DNA of 34,670 bases from an uncultured Hyphomicrobiales bacterium (GTDB lineage: Bacteria; Pseudomonadota; Alphaproteobacteria; Rhizobiales; Beijerinckiaceae). The notes beneath the pieces are model-generated. The model was not told the DNA's origin and did not search any database. It saw only the letters and a program-made list of their open reading frames with translations. Positions within the stretch are counted from its first letter, which is position 1. Every line of letters starts with the position of its first letter. The position numbers and the translations under genes were made by a program. Where the stretch lies: contig CAIJVU010000080.1 in the NCBI GenBank assembly GCA_903824185.1, positions 1 through 34,670 of the forward strand, written 5' to 3'. Positions 8,480-15,679 of this stretch are shown one piece after another.

Positions 8480-8838
8480 GCGTGCCCCCATCCCACCAGC
8501 ATGACACCGAAGGCAATCAAGCTGATGGCACCCGCCCGCCACGGCGTGATCTGTTCCCCGAAGAAATAGCGCCCGCCCAGCATCACCGTGATCATATTGG
8601 CGCTGCCGACAAACAGACCCATGGCCAGCGGCACCAGCGACAAAAACGACAGCCAGAAAATAAATTCAAAGACAAAGGCAAAAATACCGATCCAAAGAAA
8701 CGGACTTTGCGCGAGCCGCTTCCAATGGTCCCAGCCATCAGCCTCGTCCGCCGACAGGCTGGCCGCTTTGAACGACAATTGGCCCACGGTGTCACACACC
8801 ATATTTGCCAACCAAAAGAGTGTTGCTTGCCATGTCAT
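8476..8838 (-). CDS. Half-size EamA/DMT-family membrane protein (ArnE/ArnF-like), first copy
   Basis: The 120-residue protein has four hydrophobic helices (about 4-22, 48-67, 70-88 and 101-117) and a charged linker at 29-41. The first helix ends in CDTVGQLSFK, shared with the next gene. The start at 8838 follows the GNAT stop by 9 bases, and the stop overlaps the next start by 4, so both halves should be made in equal amounts. This supports a heterodimeric transporter in the inner membrane. Within the DMT superfamily the best analogy I can offer is the ArnE/ArnF undecaprenyl-phosphate-aminoarabinose flippase; a homology search would be needed to place it. Confidence 0.82.
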   Translation of the reverse strand: MTWQATLFWLANMVCDTVGQLSFKAASLSADEADGWDHWKRLAQSPFLWIGIFAFVFEFIFWLSFLSLVPLAMGLFVGSANMITVMLGGRYFFGEQITPWRAGAISLIAFGVMLVGWGHA

Positions 8839-8847
8839 GGGGTCGTC

Positions 8848-9993
8848 TCACTGTTTCGCGTCAAGGCGTTGGCGATGGGCAATCAAATCGGGATCATTGC
8901 GGTCAAACGCCAGCAACGGCGCCAGCATCCGCAGCACCCATGTCACGGGAGACAAGCGGTGACGGAAATAGATGAAAGAGGGTTCCAGCCGGCTGCCATA
9001 GCGCAATTTGGCGGCGTAAGCGGTCTGGCCGGTCTGCAGCAGGCGAGCCCCTGTTTCCAGCGCATAGCGCAGATTGGTAACCCAGCTGATGGCATAAAGA
9101 TCGTGGCTGCGTGCCAGCGGATAGCGCATGCCCAAAAACTTGTCGATGACGCGGTGTTGTTCGACAAACAGCAGATTGAAAGCCGCCAACACACCGTCGA
9201 TGCGATAGAGCATGAATTGCGCGCGCGGACCCAAAGCCTGCGAGACCTTTAAAAAATAATCATCCGGCAGTGTTTCCAGCTCGTCATAGTCAAAGGCGCT
9301 TTGCGCGCGGGTCTCTTCATAAAGCGCGGCGATTTCGGATGCCAAGGCCTCGGACAATCCGTGCACACGGGTGATCTCCACGCGATCACTGCCTTTGAGT
9401 TTGCGCCTGATGTCTTTGCGGGTCGAGGAGGACAAAGCGGCAAACCACGCCTCCTCGGTTTCCGGCACATCCAGCACCGCCACCGGCAGACTGGCCACTT
9501 CCGCAAAGCCATGCTGTGCAAGTACGGGTGCCATCACCTCTTTTTCGCCCAAAGCGAGATCTTTCACCACCACCAGCCCGATCTTGTTCTGGCGTGCATA
9601 GGCATCAACCGCATCCAGCATGGTGATGAAGAGAGCTTGCTTGTCGTCATCACGCAGCGCGGGATCAAAACCGATATGGCACCGCTCGGCCAGCGCCGAA
9701 CCAAATCCCAAAAGATCCAGCCGCAACAGCCGGTCATTGAAACGGGCAATGCGATTGGTGAGATGACGCAGCGGCCCTTGCAAACTGGTATCGAGGCGAT
9801 AAGACAGCGTAAAAAGCGGGGCCAGCGCCACCACCCGCCCGGCACGCTTGACGGTGATCGCTTGCGGACCCTTTTCGGCGGCGGCATGGGCTGTGGCGTA
9901 ATAATGGCCCGCCTCCGCCTCGCCTGCAAAACAGCGGTCCCAATCAGAAGGGTCGATCAATGAAAAATCGTGATGCAGCGTGACCTCATCCAT
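8848..9993 (-). CDS. FemAB-like GNAT-fold acyl/aminoacyltransferase
   Basis: The 381-residue protein resembles the large two-domain GNAT proteins annotated as Acetyltransf_6 or FemAB-related. STRKDIRRKLK (about 206-216) and the region ending in DKFLGMRYPLARSHDLYAIS match the conserved parts of that group. Such enzymes transfer acyl or aminoacyl groups to amines, for example in peptidoglycan bridges or exopolysaccharide systems. I set the start at ATG 9993, which overlaps the hydrolase stop by 8 bases; the frame stays open upstream inside the hydrolase gene. In this operon it is the obvious candidate for N-acylating an amine made by one of the two aminotransferases, but the donor (CoA, ACP or tRNA) cannot be told. 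Confidence 0.75.
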   Translation of the reverse strand: MDEVTLHHDFSLIDPSDWDRCFAGEAEAGHYYATAHAAAEKGPQAITVKRAGRVVALAPLFTLSYRLDTSLQGPLRHLTNRIARFNDRLLRLDLLGFGSALAERCHIGFDPALRDDDKQALFITMLDAVDAYARQNKIGLVVVKDLALGEKEVMAPVLAQHGFAEVASLPVAVLDVPETEEAWFAALSSSTRKDIRRKLKGSDRVEITRVHGLSEALASEIAALYEETRAQSAFDYDELETLPDDYFLKVSQALGPRAQFMLYRIDGVLAAFNLLFVEQHRVIDKFLGMRYPLARSHDLYAISWVTNLRYALETGARLLQTGQTAYAAKLRYGSRLEPSFIYFRHRLSPVTWVLRMLAPLLAFDRNDPDLIAHRQRLDAKQ

Positions 9994-10861
9994 CACGCGC
10001 CCTCCGTTGCTCGGCCACATCCTGTCTTTTCTGTGCAATGCGCGCGAGATGCGCCTGCCGCGCCAGCACATTGCCAATGAATTGGATAGAGCGCGACACC
10101 ACAAGATCACGCTGGCGATCAATCATCACCAGATGATAGCTGTCATCCAGCACCACCATATCAACCAGACCCCCCAAATGCTTTTGCAAATAAAAGGCAT
10201 TGGACAGGCTGGATATATCATCCTCGCGGGCATGCAGGATCAAAGCTGGTGCGGTGATGGTGTGCAATGCAGGCTTGATGTCGTCCACCAGACGCCATAA
10301 TTCGCGCAAAGAGCCGGACGGTGTCGCATGCAAGCCAGCATCCGCACTGGCCCCGCTTTCCATCGCGGTACGGATGAGTTCGCGCAGCCGCTCGTCTTTC
10401 AAGCCATAGGGTTCGCGCTCGACAAAACGATAGGCTTTGCCCATCGGCGTATTGATGAGCCAGCGCAATAAAAATTGATATTTGGGAATCGACCAGCCGT
10501 CATACCAAAGCGTTGGCCCGTACAGCAAAGTTCCGGCAATCTTATCTGGGCGTTGGCGGGCTCCATGCAAAGCCAAAAGCGCCCCCATGGAAATCCCGCC
10601 GACAAACACATCATCGCATTGCGCTTTCAACTGATCGATTGCGGCCACCACACTGTCGCGCCAATCGGTCCAGCTTGTTTGCAAAATATCGTCTTCGGTG
10701 CCGCAATGCCCCGCCAATTGACAGCACAACACCGTATGTCCGGCCGCATGCAATCCACGCGCCACCGCTTTCATTTCCACAGGCGTGCCGCCCAATCCAT
10801 GCACCAGCACAATGCCCGTGCGGTCGCCCTGCAGAAAAATGGTGTGATCGGCAATATTCAT
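9986..10861 (-). CDS. Alpha/beta-fold hydrolase, carboxylesterase/thioesterase type
   Basis: The 291-residue alpha/beta hydrolase has the oxyanion-hole segment HGLGGTP (21-27), nucleophile Ser91 in GGISMGA, an acid in AREDD (Asp214 or Asp215) and His243 in DDSYHLV, so the triad is complete. The layout resembles the Est30-type carboxylesterases, with a small cap at about 120-185. It could hydrolyse an ester, or release an acyl chain from the clustered ACP as a thioesterase; the sequence does not decide. It overlaps the arginase-fold gene by 4 bases upstream and the GNAT by 8 bases downstream. The C-terminal tail (about 265-291) is polar and basic and lies outside the core fold. Confidence 0.85.
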   Translation of the reverse strand: MNIADHTIFLQGDRTGIVLVHGLGGTPVEMKAVARGLHAAGHTVLCCQLAGHCGTEDDILQTSWTDWRDSVVAAIDQLKAQCDDVFVGGISMGALLALHGARQRPDKIAGTLLYGPTLWYDGWSIPKYQFLLRWLINTPMGKAYRFVEREPYGLKDERLRELIRTAMESGASADAGLHATPSGSLRELWRLVDDIKPALHTITAPALILHAREDDISSLSNAFYLQKHLGGLVDMVVLDDSYHLVMIDRQRDLVVSRSIQFIGNVLARQAHLARIAQKRQDVAEQRRARDG

Positions 10862-11781
10862 GACGGAAAACTATCCCCAATCAACGACAAAATCATGGCA
10901 TTGGTTTGCGCATTGCACGCCAAGGCCTGAGGGTCGGGTTTCACGGGTTGACGATCAAGCGCTGACAGCAGCCAGCGGAAGGGATCGCTGAAACGGGGCT
11001 CCGACCAATCCCCGCAAATATCCATGCCCACAACCTCAAAACGCGCGGCAATGGTTTTGATGAGGGCCAAAATGCTCGACAGCCGAATCGATCCCTGATC
11101 CCAATTGGTACAGGCTTCATCCAACCCCAGCACGTCCTTGTCGAAGGTCACATAAACGGCATCGGTCTCGATCAAAGGCAAAACCCGCGCTGAAAGATCA
11201 GCATCAGACAGACCCTCCAGACAATGCCAATGCAAGGCCCCATCCCGCCAGTCATAAGAGGGCGAAGGCGCGAAAGTCCCATAGACCCGCGAAGGCGCAT
11301 GGCGATAGGGAAACAGACAAATCCGCCCCTCCTCAACCGCCTTTAAATGGGCGGTTTGAAATTGCGGCCTGACAAGATCATCCGAACAGGGACCGAGCGT
11401 GATCACCCGCTTCACATGGGGCAATTCCAGCGCACGGTTCACCCAAGCACCGCAATTATGGGTCGGGGGAAAACGCACCCAATCCGGATGATTGTCAAAA
11501 TGCACCACCGTCAAAGGGCCGTGGCACAAACCGATCAAAGCGGTGGTCAGATGGTGGAAATCGCCTGACCCGTAAAAGGTCACGCGCGGACCCGCCTCAG
11601 ACCCGAACGAGGTTTGCAGTCTGCGCGTCAGTTCATTGAAAGCATCACGTCCCGCCACGATCCGCAATTGCGTGGCGAGATCGCGCGCCTCAATCCGCTG
11701 CATCGCGCCGCTCTCAAGCGCTTGCCGGATGGCCGCGTCTTGGTCCAACGCCCCATCCAGATCAAGCAGGCGCCATGGCAT
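10858..11781 (-). CDS. Arginase/agmatinase-fold metal-dependent hydrolase, divergent
   Basis: The 307-residue ureohydrolase-fold protein keeps the two-metal ligands in diverged motifs: GSGDFHH (71-77) replaces the usual GGDHS, HFDNHPD (94-100) replaces DAHxD, and TFDKDVLG replaces SxDxDxxDP. The fold includes arginase, agmatinase, formimidoylglutamase, guanidinobutyrase and more distant C-N hydrolases, and the side-chain specificity loops here do not match arginase. It could cleave a guanidino, formimidoyl or acyl-amide bond on the pathway intermediate. ATG 11781 lies 3 bases after the aminotransferase stop (a TTG precedes it in frame), and its end overlaps the hydrolase start. I am sure of the fold but not of the reaction. 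Confidence 0.8.
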   Translation of the reverse strand: MPWRLLDLDGALDQDAAIRQALESGAMQRIEARDLATQLRIVAGRDAFNELTRRLQTSFGSEAGPRVTFYGSGDFHHLTTALIGLCHGPLTVVHFDNHPDWVRFPPTHNCGAWVNRALELPHVKRVITLGPCSDDLVRPQFQTAHLKAVEEGRICLFPYRHAPSRVYGTFAPSPSYDWRDGALHWHCLEGLSDADLSARVLPLIETDAVYVTFDKDVLGLDEACTNWDQGSIRLSSILALIKTIAARFEVVGMDICGDWSEPRFSDPFRWLLSALDRQPVKPDPQALACNAQTNAMILSLIGDSFPS

Positions 11782-11784
11782 CAA

Positions 11785-13209
11785 TCAGCCCTTTATCACC
11801 CGATGCAAGAGACGATCAAGCAAGGCAATCGCCAGATCAATCTCCTCATAGGAAATTTCGAGAGACGGCGCGAGCGTGACCACATTTTTATAATAGCCCC
11901 CGATATCGAGGATCACGCCATAGCGTTTGCCATTCACTTCGAGATCGGCTTTGAGCGATTCATCAACCATGCGGTCAACCAAGGCTTTGTTGGGTGTAAA
12001 GCCATCAGCCTCACAAATTTCCATGCGCAAGGCCATGCCCAAACCGTCAACATCACCCACTTGCGGGTAACGCGATTTCAGGTCTTGCAACCCTTTCAGG
12101 AAATAAGCGCCTTTGAGGGCGGTCATTTCCTCATAATCGGTCTCCTGCATCATCTTCATGGCTTCAAGCGCAACGGCTGTTCCAATCGGATTGGCATTGA
12201 AGGTCGAATGGGTCGAACCCGCAGGGAACAATTGCGGATTGATCAATTCCTCGCGTGCCCAAATACCCGAGAGCGGATTCAAGCCATTGGTGACGGCTTT
12301 ACCGAAGACGATGATGTCGGGTTTGACGTTGAAATTTTCAATCGCCCAGAATTTTCCGGCGCGGTAAAAGCCCATCTGGATTTCGTCATCCACCATCAGG
12401 ATTTTACGGGCTTCGAGAATTTCCTTCAAGCGCTCGAAATAGCCGGGCGGCGGCACGACATAGCCGCCGGTGCCCTGAATGGCCTCGACATAAAAGGCCG
12501 CATATTCGCTTTCACCGACTTTCGGATCCCAGACACCGTAATATTCGGTATCAAACAGACGGGCGAATTGTTCGACACAATACAGGCCGCAATCCTCGCG
12601 CTTTTTGCCATAGGGGCAACGGAAGCAATAAGGAAAGGGCACGAATTGCGCGCGGTCACCGAAATGACCATAGCGGCGGCGGTAGCGATAAGAGGAGGTA
12701 ATGGCAGACGCGCCGAGCGTGCGGCCATGATAACCGCCCTCAAAGGCAAACATCAGGCTTTTGCCCTTGCTGGCATTGCGCACCACTTTCAAACTGTCTT
12801 CGACAGCCTGCGCACCGCCCACATTGAAATGCACGCGCCCTTTGGTCTCGAAGGTCTTTTCATTGTAACGACCCAAGCGTCCGGCCAATTCGATTTTTTC
12901 GCGGTGCAGATATTGGCTGGCCACCTGCGGCAGGCGATCGAGCTGGTCTTTCACCGATTGGTTGAGGCGCTGATTGGCATAGCCGAAATTGACGGCGGAA
13001 TACCACATCTGCAAATCAAGGAAGGTATTGCCTTCCCGATCATACATGAAGGAGCCTTCGCAGCGGTCAAAAATTTTCGGCTCGTCGACATAATGAACCG
13101 TGTCCCCGTGCGAGCAATATTCACGCTCGATTTCAAGCAATTCGGGATCACTCAAATCGCTGTAATTGGCAGTATCGGCGAGCTGTGCAGCGCGCGTGAG
13201 ATCACTCAT
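11785..13209 (-). CDS. Class III PLP-dependent aminotransferase
   Basis: The 474-residue enzyme of the ornithine/GABA/acetylornithine transaminase class has the Schiff-base lysine Lys304 in VFGKAVTNG, Asp275 in DDEIQMGF, FEGGYHGRT (156-164) and a normal length. It carries a four-cysteine insert, CFRC (195-198) plus Cys207 and Cys211, seen in some archaeal and bacterial omega-aminotransferases. The start is ATG 13209, with GGAG eight bases upstream; a TTG five codons earlier is less likely. It should move an amino group between a terminal amine or aldehyde and an amino/keto acid. It is the second gene of the eight-gene operon, 36 bases after the phosphatase. Confidence 0.9.
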   Translation of the reverse strand: MSDLTRAAQLADTANYSDLSDPELLEIEREYCSHGDTVHYVDEPKIFDRCEGSFMYDREGNTFLDLQMWYSAVNFGYANQRLNQSVKDQLDRLPQVASQYLHREKIELAGRLGRYNEKTFETKGRVHFNVGGAQAVEDSLKVVRNASKGKSLMFAFEGGYHGRTLGASAITSSYRYRRRYGHFGDRAQFVPFPYCFRCPYGKKREDCGLYCVEQFARLFDTEYYGVWDPKVGESEYAAFYVEAIQGTGGYVVPPPGYFERLKEILEARKILMVDDEIQMGFYRAGKFWAIENFNVKPDIIVFGKAVTNGLNPLSGIWAREELINPQLFPAGSTHSTFNANPIGTAVALEAMKMMQETDYEEMTALKGAYFLKGLQDLKSRYPQVGDVDGLGMALRMEICEADGFTPNKALVDRMVDESLKADLEVNGKRYGVILDIGGYYKNVVTLAPSLEISYEEIDLAIALLDRLLHRVIKG

Positions 13210-13245
13210 GGGGTCACACTCCAACGGGTTCTAGAAAAAAAGTCC

Positions 13246-13911
13246 TCAGGCTGCTTCAGCCAGCAAAGTCAGGCGGCGCGCCAAGGGCACGACGACATCG
13301 CCCAGATGACGGATCCGCATATGGGGAATGCCTTCCGCCTCGCAATGATCGGCCAGACGGCCCTTTGCAAAGACGAAAGAGGCTTCCCGCGCCACACAGA
13401 AATCCGAACGGCCATCGCCGATCAAAATGCTGCGACGTCCGCGCCCCACCGCGCATTTGCAGGTGCCTGCTTTCGAGCGGCAATCATCTTTGGAATGCGG
13501 GCTCAACAAGGTCCAGCGATCCCGATCAACCGGCAGCAACATATTGGCGCGCACGGGGCAGCTGAAATCAAGACGGCGCATAATCCGGCGCACAGAGCGT
13601 TCAAACCCATCCGAGACGATTTCAAGATCGGTGCCCAGACGGCGGTTCATCATCACAAGATCAATGAAGGTGGGATCAATGTCGATGCTGTCGACGAAAC
13701 GGTCCATTGCCTCGGGCGTGGCACGGATCAAGGCGACTTGGCGGGTGAGACATTCCCGAGAGCCAAACAGGCCCGCTTCCCACTCGGCCTCCACATCATG
13801 CCATTCCGGCAAAGCAAATTCTTCGAGCACGGCATCCACCGTGTCGCGCAATGTGACTGTCCCGTCAAAATCCAGCAGGATCCGCGGTGGCATGGGGCTG
13901 TGGTAATTCAT
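13246..13911 (-). CDS. HAD-superfamily subfamily IB phosphatase (SerB/MtnX-like)
   Basis: The product is about 221 residues. Motif I LLDFDGTVT has nucleophile and acid Asp residues, motif II is IVSDGF, and motif IV is LIGDGRSDFCVA, placing it with phosphoserine phosphatase and MtnX-type enzymes. A Cys-containing loop (DDCRSKAGTCKC) before motif IV is common in MtnX-like proteins. It should dephosphorylate a small phosphate monoester. The start is uncertain: ATG codons at 13935, 13911 and 13893 are possible and none has a strong ribosome site; I chose the middle one. It is the first gene of the operon and the palindrome at 13940-13978 lies just upstream of it. It lacks the rest of a methionine-salvage cluster, so the substrate is probably pathway-specific. 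Confidence 0.82.
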   Translation of the reverse strand: MNYHSPMPPRILLDFDGTVTLRDTVDAVLEEFALPEWHDVEAEWEAGLFGSRECLTRQVALIRATPEAMDRFVDSIDIDPTFIDLVMMNRRLGTDLEIVSDGFERSVRRIMRRLDFSCPVRANMLLPVDRDRWTLLSPHSKDDCRSKAGTCKCAVGRGRRSILIGDGRSDFCVAREASFVFAKGRLADHCEAEGIPHMRIRHLGDVVVPLARRLTLLAEAA

Positions 13912-13939
13912 GCTCAAAAGGAAAGCACAATCCATGCCA

Positions 13940-13978
13940 TTAAAATTTAACCCATGAAATCAATGGATTAAATTTTAA
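13940..13978. promoter_or_regulatory. AT-rich palindrome at the head of the eight-gene operon (candidate operator)
   Basis: TTAAAATTTAACCCA (13940-13954) and TGGATTAAATTTTAA (13964-13978) are inverted copies matching at 14 of 15 positions around a 9-base spacer. The palindrome lies between the winged-helix gene and the phosphatase, next to the first possible start codon of the operon. An AT-rich stem is a poor terminator, so an operator is more likely, with the upstream winged-helix protein the obvious candidate ligand. The palindrome is seen; its role is inferred. Confidence 0.55.
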
Positions 13979-14039
13979 GACCCCCCCAAATCGGGCCTCG
14001 AATCTGCAAAAATTAGAGTGACCTCCAAATTTTGTAGCT

Positions 14040-14459
14040 TTATTTGAGATCCGGCAGGCGGCCGAAAACCATCATCCCGTCATTCTGATAGCCTTGGCCA
14101 TAGAGTGTTTTAAACGGCGCATCCTGTCCCGTCACTTTTTGGATTTTCATGCGCAAGCGATAGATCGTGGCATCCACCCGCCGGACATGGGTCAGATCGA
14201 CCCCCAGCAATTGGATGAAATCCTCCCGTTGCACGGGATGGGGATCGCGCGCCAACAGATAAACAATCAGACGCATCTCCTTGGCTGACAGCGGCACATG
14301 AACGCCGCGCGGACTGACCAATGTCATACTCAGGGGATAAAAGGTCCAATGTTCGGATGCGTGCGAGGAGGCGTCACCCCCTCCTCCCCCTTCATCCGTC
14401 AAAGACCAAGACTGCAGGGATGTGGGGGCGTAGGACCGGCTGGAAAATAGATGAGACAT
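14040..14459 (-). CDS. Winged-helix (OmpR/PhoB C-terminal type) DNA-binding regulator without receiver domain
   Basis: The 139-residue product from ATG 14459 has a low-complexity N-terminal part with a five-glycine run. An OmpR/PhoB-type winged helix follows at about 38-127: VPLSAKEMRLIVYLLA, then the recognition helix region RRVDATIYRLRMKI and the wing ending LYGQGYQ. There is no receiver domain, so it cannot be a classical phosphorylated regulator. The frame is open back to 14666, but that stretch does not resemble a domain. It lies 128 bases upstream of the phosphatase on the same strand, with inverted repeats on each side, so it probably controls the operon and itself. Confidence 0.75.
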   Translation of the reverse strand: MSHLFSSRSYAPTSLQSWSLTDEGGGGGDASSHASEHWTFYPLSMTLVSPRGVHVPLSAKEMRLIVYLLARDPHPVQREDFIQLLGVDLTHVRRVDATIYRLRMKIQKVTGQDAPFKTLYGQGYQNDGMMVFGRLPDLK

Positions 14460-14577
14460 GAACTCGGTTACCTCGATGTGATCGCAGAAAACGCACCAAC
14501 GCAACACATCAGGCAATGGCAGCCAAAATAGACCAAAATCGCTTTGGATGGAAACAGTTTTTGCACAAAGCCTGCCA

Positions 14578-14611
14578 TTTTGATCCAACAATGACAGTTT
14601 TCGGATCAAAA
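14578..14611. promoter_or_regulatory. Perfect inverted repeat in the divergent gap before the winged-helix gene
   Basis: TTTTGATCC (14578-14586) and GGATCAAAA (14603-14611) are perfect 9-base inverted copies with 16 bases between them. The pair lies in the gap between the divergent winged-helix and formyltransferase genes. The spacing is long for one dimer site, but would suit two subunits on two faces of the DNA or two half-sites. It may control either gene. Confidence 0.45.
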
Positions 14612-14728
14612 TATAAAAGATTGCAATCACCAGTGGAAACAATGCTGTAGCCGCAAGGCCCGACATGCAAATCAGCGGAAGCGGGACTATGATCGCGCGA
14701 ATCTTGTCGAGCGTAATAGGGATTGAAA

Positions 14729-15649
14729 ATGCGATTGATTGTGAACGGACAACAGGCTTTTGGCGAAGCCGTCTTGCGGGCTCTGGTGAAACGCGGCGAG
14801 ACGGTGGTCGCTGTTTATTGCGCGCCTGACAAAGCGGGCGGCAAACCCGATCCCTTGCGGCTCGCCGCCGAAGAGTTGGGCATTCCCCTGTTCCAGCCCA
14901 AATCCTTTCGGGATGCGGCTGTTCATGAGCAGATGGCGTCTCTCAAACCCGATCTCGGCGTGATGGCCTTTGTCACCGCCTTCGTGCCCTCGGCCTGCCT
15001 GAATATTCCCACTTATGGCACCATCCAATATCATCCCTCCCTTCTGCCTTTGCATCGCGGGCCCAGCGCCATCAACTGGTCGATTATTCAAGGGCGCAGT
15101 GAAACCGGCCTGTCGATTTTCTGGCCCGATGATGGGCTCGATACCGGCCCCATCCTGTTGCAAAAATCCACCCCCATCAGCCCCGACGATACATTGGGGT
15201 CGGTTTATTTCGACCACCTGTTCCCGATGGGTGTCGAGGCAATGCTGGAAAGCGTCGATCTCGTGCGCGCGGGCAAGGCGCCCAAAATCGAACAGGATCA
15301 CAGCCTGCAAACCTATGAAGGCTGGTGCCGCGCGGAGGATTGCGTCATCGACTGGAGCAAGCCGGTCGCCGAGATTTACAACCTGATCCGTGGGGCCAAT
15401 CCGTCACCGGGCGCCTCGACCCCTTATGCGGGCGAGCCTCTGTTTCTCTATGACAGCAAGCGCGTTGCAGGAAATGGCGGGGCCGCAGGCTCCATCAGTG
15501 CCATTGACGAACAGGGACTGGTCATTGAAGCCTCAGGCGGCGCCATCCGCGTCGAGCGTCTGCGCCACGGCAAGGGCGCCAAAGAAAAAGCATCCGAGTG
15601 GGCGGCGCGCCATCACATCGCTGTGGGCACGCAACTCGGCACAGCCTGA
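14729..15649 (+). CDS. Formyltransferase-family protein like the hydrolase domain of 10-formyl-THF dehydrogenase
   Basis: The 306-residue protein has the N-terminal formyl-transferase fold, with HPSLLPLHRGPSAINW (102-117), DDGLDTGPILLQ and the C-terminal subdomain segment WSKPVAEIYNLIRG. The wording of these blocks matches the N-terminal domain of ALDH1L1-type dehydrogenase more than methionyl-tRNA formyltransferase. The catalytic His102 and Asp138 are present, but the Asn of the transferase N-x-H motif is Gln100. It may hydrolyse 10-formyl-THF or formylate an amine. The aldehyde dehydrogenase half is absent. ATG 14729 is used, with AGGG upstream; a TTG two codons before is the alternative. 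The aldo/keto reductase follows after 30 bases. Confidence 0.82.
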   Translation: MRLIVNGQQAFGEAVLRALVKRGETVVAVYCAPDKAGGKPDPLRLAAEELGIPLFQPKSFRDAAVHEQMASLKPDLGVMAFVTAFVPSACLNIPTYGTIQYHPSLLPLHRGPSAINWSIIQGRSETGLSIFWPDDGLDTGPILLQKSTPISPDDTLGSVYFDHLFPMGVEAMLESVDLVRAGKAPKIEQDHSLQTYEGWCRAEDCVIDWSKPVAEIYNLIRGANPSPGASTPYAGEPLFLYDSKRVAGNGGAAGSISAIDEQGLVIEASGGAIRVERLRHGKGAKEKASEWAARHHIAVGTQLGTA

Positions 15650-15679
15650 TCATCCATCATATCCAAACGGGGGAAATGC

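Noticed and set aside
13246-13911. Assignment of the HAD phosphatase as MtnX of methionine salvage.
   Set aside because: No other methionine-salvage gene is nearby and the similarity is at subfamily level only, so no symbol is given.
11614-13950. A 778-codon plus-strand open frame opposite the phosphatase, class III aminotransferase and arginase-fold genes.
   Set aside because: It is a shadow. The minus-strand frames carry complete catalytic motifs, while the plus-strand translation is rich in His, Arg, Gln and Ile with no domain and no ribosome site. Codon bias of the real genes explains the lack of stops.
13981-13987. A run of seven C residues near the operon head, as a possible phase-variable tract.
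   Set aside because: It lies outside any gene, is short, and does not clearly fall between promoter elements.
14460-14666. N-terminal extension of the winged-helix regulator with a membrane segment (ATALFPLVIAIFYILI).
   Set aside because: The stretch overlaps the divergent promoter region and the inverted repeat, has no ribosome site at its start, and does not look like a domain. A ToxR-like membrane topology would need the helix after the DNA-binding domain.
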